Shown here one piece after another: positions 6,272 through 8,201 of a stretch of DNA of 8,201 nt. The position numbers and the translations under genes were made by a program. Under the pieces are notes generated by a model. It did no database searches. It was given only the letters and a program-made list of their open reading frames with translations, and had not been told where the DNA came from. Source of the stretch: JBBSGC01 sp038254525 (GTDB taxonomy: Bacteria > Actinomycetota > Actinomycetes > Propionibacteriales > Nocardioidaceae); the NCBI GenBank assembly GCA_038254525.1, contig JBBSGC010000090.1, positions 1-8,201 of the forward strand, given 5' to 3'. Positions within the stretch are counted from its first letter, which is position 1, and each line of letters starts with the position of its first letter.

Positions 6272-6885
6272 GGCTGCGGCGCCCCCGCTGGGTCGCCGAC
6301 CTCGACGTCGAGCAGCTCGGCGACTACGCGCACGTGCTGGTCAGGGCCGGCTATCTCGACCGGGCAGGCGCCGAGGCCGAGGTCGCCCGGTCGGCGCGCG
6401 TGGACCGCTGCGCCGACGACCCAGAGGTCCTGGCGCATGGGCTGGTGGCGGCCGCGGTCGCGGATCTGCAAGCCGAGCAGGGCAGCTGGCCGGCGGTGAC
6501 TGACCACGATCGGCTGGTTGGGGCGTTCGAGGAGTTGCGGACCCGAGGACTCGCGGTGCTCGAGCACGTCGAGGACCACTGGGCCGCCACCACCGAGCTG
6601 GAGCGGCGCGACCGGCTCGGTGACCGCGTTCCGGGCATCATCTGGTTCACGCCCGCCGACGTCTGGCACGCGGTGCGGCACGGCATGCTCGAGCTCAACC
6701 TGTGGCACGGCGACACGGCGAACGTCGCCCCCGGTGACGCCTTGCTCGACGACGTGCTCGGCGTGCTCGAGCGGCACCAGCTCTCGGCGCACTTCGACGA
6801 GGGCCGGATCGAGGTCACCGCGAGCTGGCAGCGCCGGATGGTCTTCGCGGGCCGGTCGCGACCACGCAGCGGTGGCAACAGGTGA
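6268..6885 (+). CDS. Protein of unknown function, possibly DUF6891-like, between pdxS and pdxT
   Basis: This 205-residue soluble protein starts with GTG at 6268, overlapping the pdxS TGA as GTGA, so it is probably translated by coupling. No signal peptide or membrane segment is visible. The N-terminal half is helical and Ala/Glu/Arg-rich; around residues 74-90 it reads WPAVTDHDRLVGAFEEL. The C-terminal half (120-190) carries IIWFTPADVWHA, LELNLWHGD, and near the end HFDEGRIEVTASWQRR. The pattern of TDxDRL-AF-L, a hydrophobic Gly-containing strand, then a duplicated helix and W-R-R near the end resembles DUF6891 proteins of actinobacteria as I remember them. The Cys-rich FTCC..CG stretch often seen there is absent. 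I assign no biochemical function. High GC at third positions and GTGA coupling support a real gene. Its place inside the PLP synthase pair hints at co-expression only. Confidence 0.75.
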   Translation: MRLRRPRWVADLDVEQLGDYAHVLVRAGYLDRAGAEAEVARSARVDRCADDPEVLAHGLVAAAVADLQAEQGSWPAVTDHDRLVGAFEELRTRGLAVLEHVEDHWAATTELERRDRLGDRVPGIIWFTPADVWHAVRHGMLELNLWHGDTANVAPGDALLDDVLGVLERHQLSAHFDEGRIEVTASWQRRMVFAGRSRPRSGGNR

Positions 6886-6901
6886 GCGGTCCTGCGCTCC
6901 C

Positions 6902-6916
6902 TACCATGGCGAGGTG
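6902..6916 (+). promoter_or_regulatory. Candidate leaderless promoter of pdxT
   Basis: TACCAT (6902-6907) fits the actinobacterial -10 pattern TANNNT, and the first base of the pdxT GTG (6914) falls 7 bases after its last base. That is where transcription would be expected to start. There is no Shine-Dalgarno at a workable distance from this GTG. Leaderless mRNAs starting with ATG or GTG are common in actinobacteria. No -35 box is evident. An ATG within the same sequence (6906) opens a 3-codon frame ATGGCGAGGTGA that overlaps the start codon. Confidence 0.45.
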
Positions 6917-7516
6917 ACCCCCCCGACGATCGGCGTGCTCGCGCTGCAGGGCGACGTACGCGAGCACCTGCGGATGTTGGCGGGTGCCGGAGCACGGCCC
7001 GTGACCGTGCGGCGGCCACAGGAGCTGGCCGGCGTCGACGGGCTGGTGCTGCCCGGGGGGGAGTCGACGACCATGCAGAAGCTGGCGGTGGCCTTCGACC
7101 TCTTCGATCCCTTGCAGGAGTGGGTGCACGCGGGGCGGCCGACCTTCGGCACGTGTGCCGGCATGATCTTGCTGGCCGACCGGATCGAGGGCGGCATCGC
7201 CGGGCAGCGCACGCTCGGGGGGCTCGACGTGGTCGTCCGCCGCAATGCCTTCGGCCGTCAGGTCGCCTCCTTCGAGGGTGATGTCGACTTCGCGCCGTTC
7301 GACGAGGCGTTTCACGCGGTGTTCATCCGGGCTCCGTGGGTCGAGGAGGTCAACGGCGACGTGGAGGTGCTCGCCACCGTCACCACCGGACCGGCCACCG
7401 GTAGGATCGTCGCCGTCCGGCAAGGCGGCGTGCTCGCGACCTCCTTCCATCCCGAGATGACCGGTGACGACCGGGTGCACCGCTACTTCGTCGACATGAT
7501 CCGGCGCGGACGCTGA
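6914..7516 (+). CDS. pdxT: Pyridoxal 5'-phosphate synthase glutaminase subunit PdxT
   Basis: PdxT is a 200-residue class I glutamine amidotransferase. It hydrolyses glutamine and channels ammonia to PdxS for PLP synthesis. Family marks are IGVLALQGDVREH at the N-terminus (6-18), LPGGESTTM (46-54) forming the oxyanion region, the nucleophile C81 in FGTCAGMILLA, and the catalytic H179 and E181 in SFHPEM. Length is normal for the family. The GTG at 6914 is chosen because homology begins at residue 5 or so and no other start fits; it has no proper Shine-Dalgarno and is a candidate for leaderless translation. It lies 28 bp after the unassigned gene and 34 bp before yebC. PdxS and PdxT are usually neighbours; here one gene separates them, and mycobacteria also have an unrelated gene between the two. 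Confidence 0.95.
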   Translation: MTPPTIGVLALQGDVREHLRMLAGAGARPVTVRRPQELAGVDGLVLPGGESTTMQKLAVAFDLFDPLQEWVHAGRPTFGTCAGMILLADRIEGGIAGQRTLGGLDVVVRRNAFGRQVASFEGDVDFAPFDEAFHAVFIRAPWVEEVNGDVEVLATVTTGPATGRIVAVRQGGVLATSFHPEMTGDDRVHRYFVDMIRRGR

Positions 7517-7550
7517 GCGCCGCGCACGCCGAGCCGAGGGAAGACGCGCC

Positions 7551-8201
7551 ATGTCCGGCCACTCCAAGTGGGCGACGACCAAGCACAAGAAGGCGGTGGT
7601 CGACGCCAAACGCAGCAAGCTGTTCGCCAAGCTGACCAAGAACATCGAGGTTGCCGCGCGCACCGGCGGCGGCGACCCGGCGGGCAACCCCACGCTCTAC
7701 GACGCGATCCAGAAGGCCAAGCGGTCCTCGGTGCCCAACGACAACATCGACCGGGCGCTGAAGCGCGGCGCCGGGCTCGAAGGGGGCGGCGCCTCCTACG
7801 AGACGATCATCTACGAGGGCTACGGCCCGGCCGGCGTCGCCTTTCTCGTTGAGTGCCTCACCGACAACCGCAACCGGGCTGCCGGCGAGGTGCGTACCGC
7901 TTTCAACCGCAACGGAGGCTCGCTGGCCGACCCGGGCTCGGTCGCCTACCTGTTCGCCCGTAAGGGCGTGGTGCTGGTGCCCCGCAGCCAGGACGGTGGC
8001 GACCTGGTCGAGGACGACGTGATGGCCGCGGTCCTCGATGCCGGCGCCGAGGAGGTCAACGACCTGGGCGACGCCTATGAGGTGGTGTGCGAGCCCGCCG
8101 ACCTGGTGGCCGTGCGCACTGCGGTGCAGGTGGCCGGGATCGACTACGAGTCGGCGGAGTCCGCGTTCGTGCCGTCGGTGTCCATCGAGATCGGCGCCGA
8201 C
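7551..8201 (+). CDS. yebC: YebC/TACO1 family protein, 3' end beyond the window
   Basis: The first 217 codons of a YebC/PmpR family protein are present; the family is about 250 residues, so roughly 30 are missing. The opening MSGHSKWATTKHKK is the family signature, followed by AKRSKLFAKLTKNIEVAAR, GNPTLYDAIQKAK, SVPNDNIDRALKRG (the helical domain), then YEGYGPAGVAFLVECLTDNRNR and GGSLADPGSVAYLF in the second and third domains. The family was long annotated as a transcriptional regulator; recent work on bacterial YebC and mitochondrial TACO1 supports a role in translation of stall-prone stretches such as polyproline. The start is set by homology and by AGGGAAG at 7537-7543, 7 bases before the ATG. 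In actinobacteria ruvC, ruvA and ruvB commonly follow, which cannot be seen here. It probably shares a transcript with pdxT. Confidence 0.95.
   Translation, partial: MSGHSKWATTKHKKAVVDAKRSKLFAKLTKNIEVAARTGGGDPAGNPTLYDAIQKAKRSSVPNDNIDRALKRGAGLEGGGASYETIIYEGYGPAGVAFLVECLTDNRNRAAGEVRTAFNRNGGSLADPGSVAYLFARKGVVLVPRSQDGGDLVEDDVMAAVLDAGAEEVNDLGDAYEVVCEPADLVAVRTAVQVAGIDYESAESAFVPSVSIEIGAD

Overview
The window is very GC-rich, with third codon positions almost all G or C, frequent GTG starts and tightly packed genes. This points to a high-GC actinobacterium (Actinomycetota). The gene content agrees. A phosphatidylinositol phosphate synthase, a phosphatidylinositol mannoside (PIM) acyltransferase and the mannosyltransferase PimA are followed by the vitamin B6 genes pdxS and pdxT and then yebC. 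The same order is known from mycobacteria and streptomycetes. I cannot name the genus.

Left part (1-2493, minus strand). Bases 129-1 look like the start of a gene that leaves the window, with a strong ribosome binding site but an unrecognised Pro/Gly-rich product. An intergenic stretch follows (130-321) that holds three tandem copies of a 22-bp unit. The third copy runs over the stop codon of a complete EF-G-like (EF-G2/FusA2-type) protein of 723 residues, encoded on the minus strand from 2493 to 322. Its P-loop is intact, but the other GTPase motifs are altered.

Middle (2494-6271, plus strand). A divergent promoter region of 133 bp carries a perfect 8-bp inverted repeat overlapping a candidate -10 box. 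From there run pgsA, patA and pimA, with patA and pimA overlapping by ATGA. The three products act at the cytoplasmic membrane to make phosphatidylinositol phosphate and to mannosylate and acylate the derived lipid. The pimA frame has no stop codon and continues in frame into pdxS, giving one 699-codon ORF. A -10-like box, a good Shine-Dalgarno and a GTG at the junction suggest that PdxS is also made on its own.

Right part (6268-8201, plus strand). A small gene of uncertain function (possibly DUF6891-like) overlaps the pdxS stop by GTGA. It is followed by pdxT, whose GTG lies exactly where a leaderless transcript would begin, and by yebC, cut off at residue 217 by the window end. PdxS and PdxT together form the ribose-5-phosphate-dependent PLP synthase.

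Most of the content is housekeeping. The points worth a second look are the stop-less pimA-pdxS junction, the 22-bp repeats at the EF-G-like stop codon, the operator-like palindrome before pgsA, the apparent leaderless start of pdxT, and the unassigned gene inserted between pdxS and pdxT.
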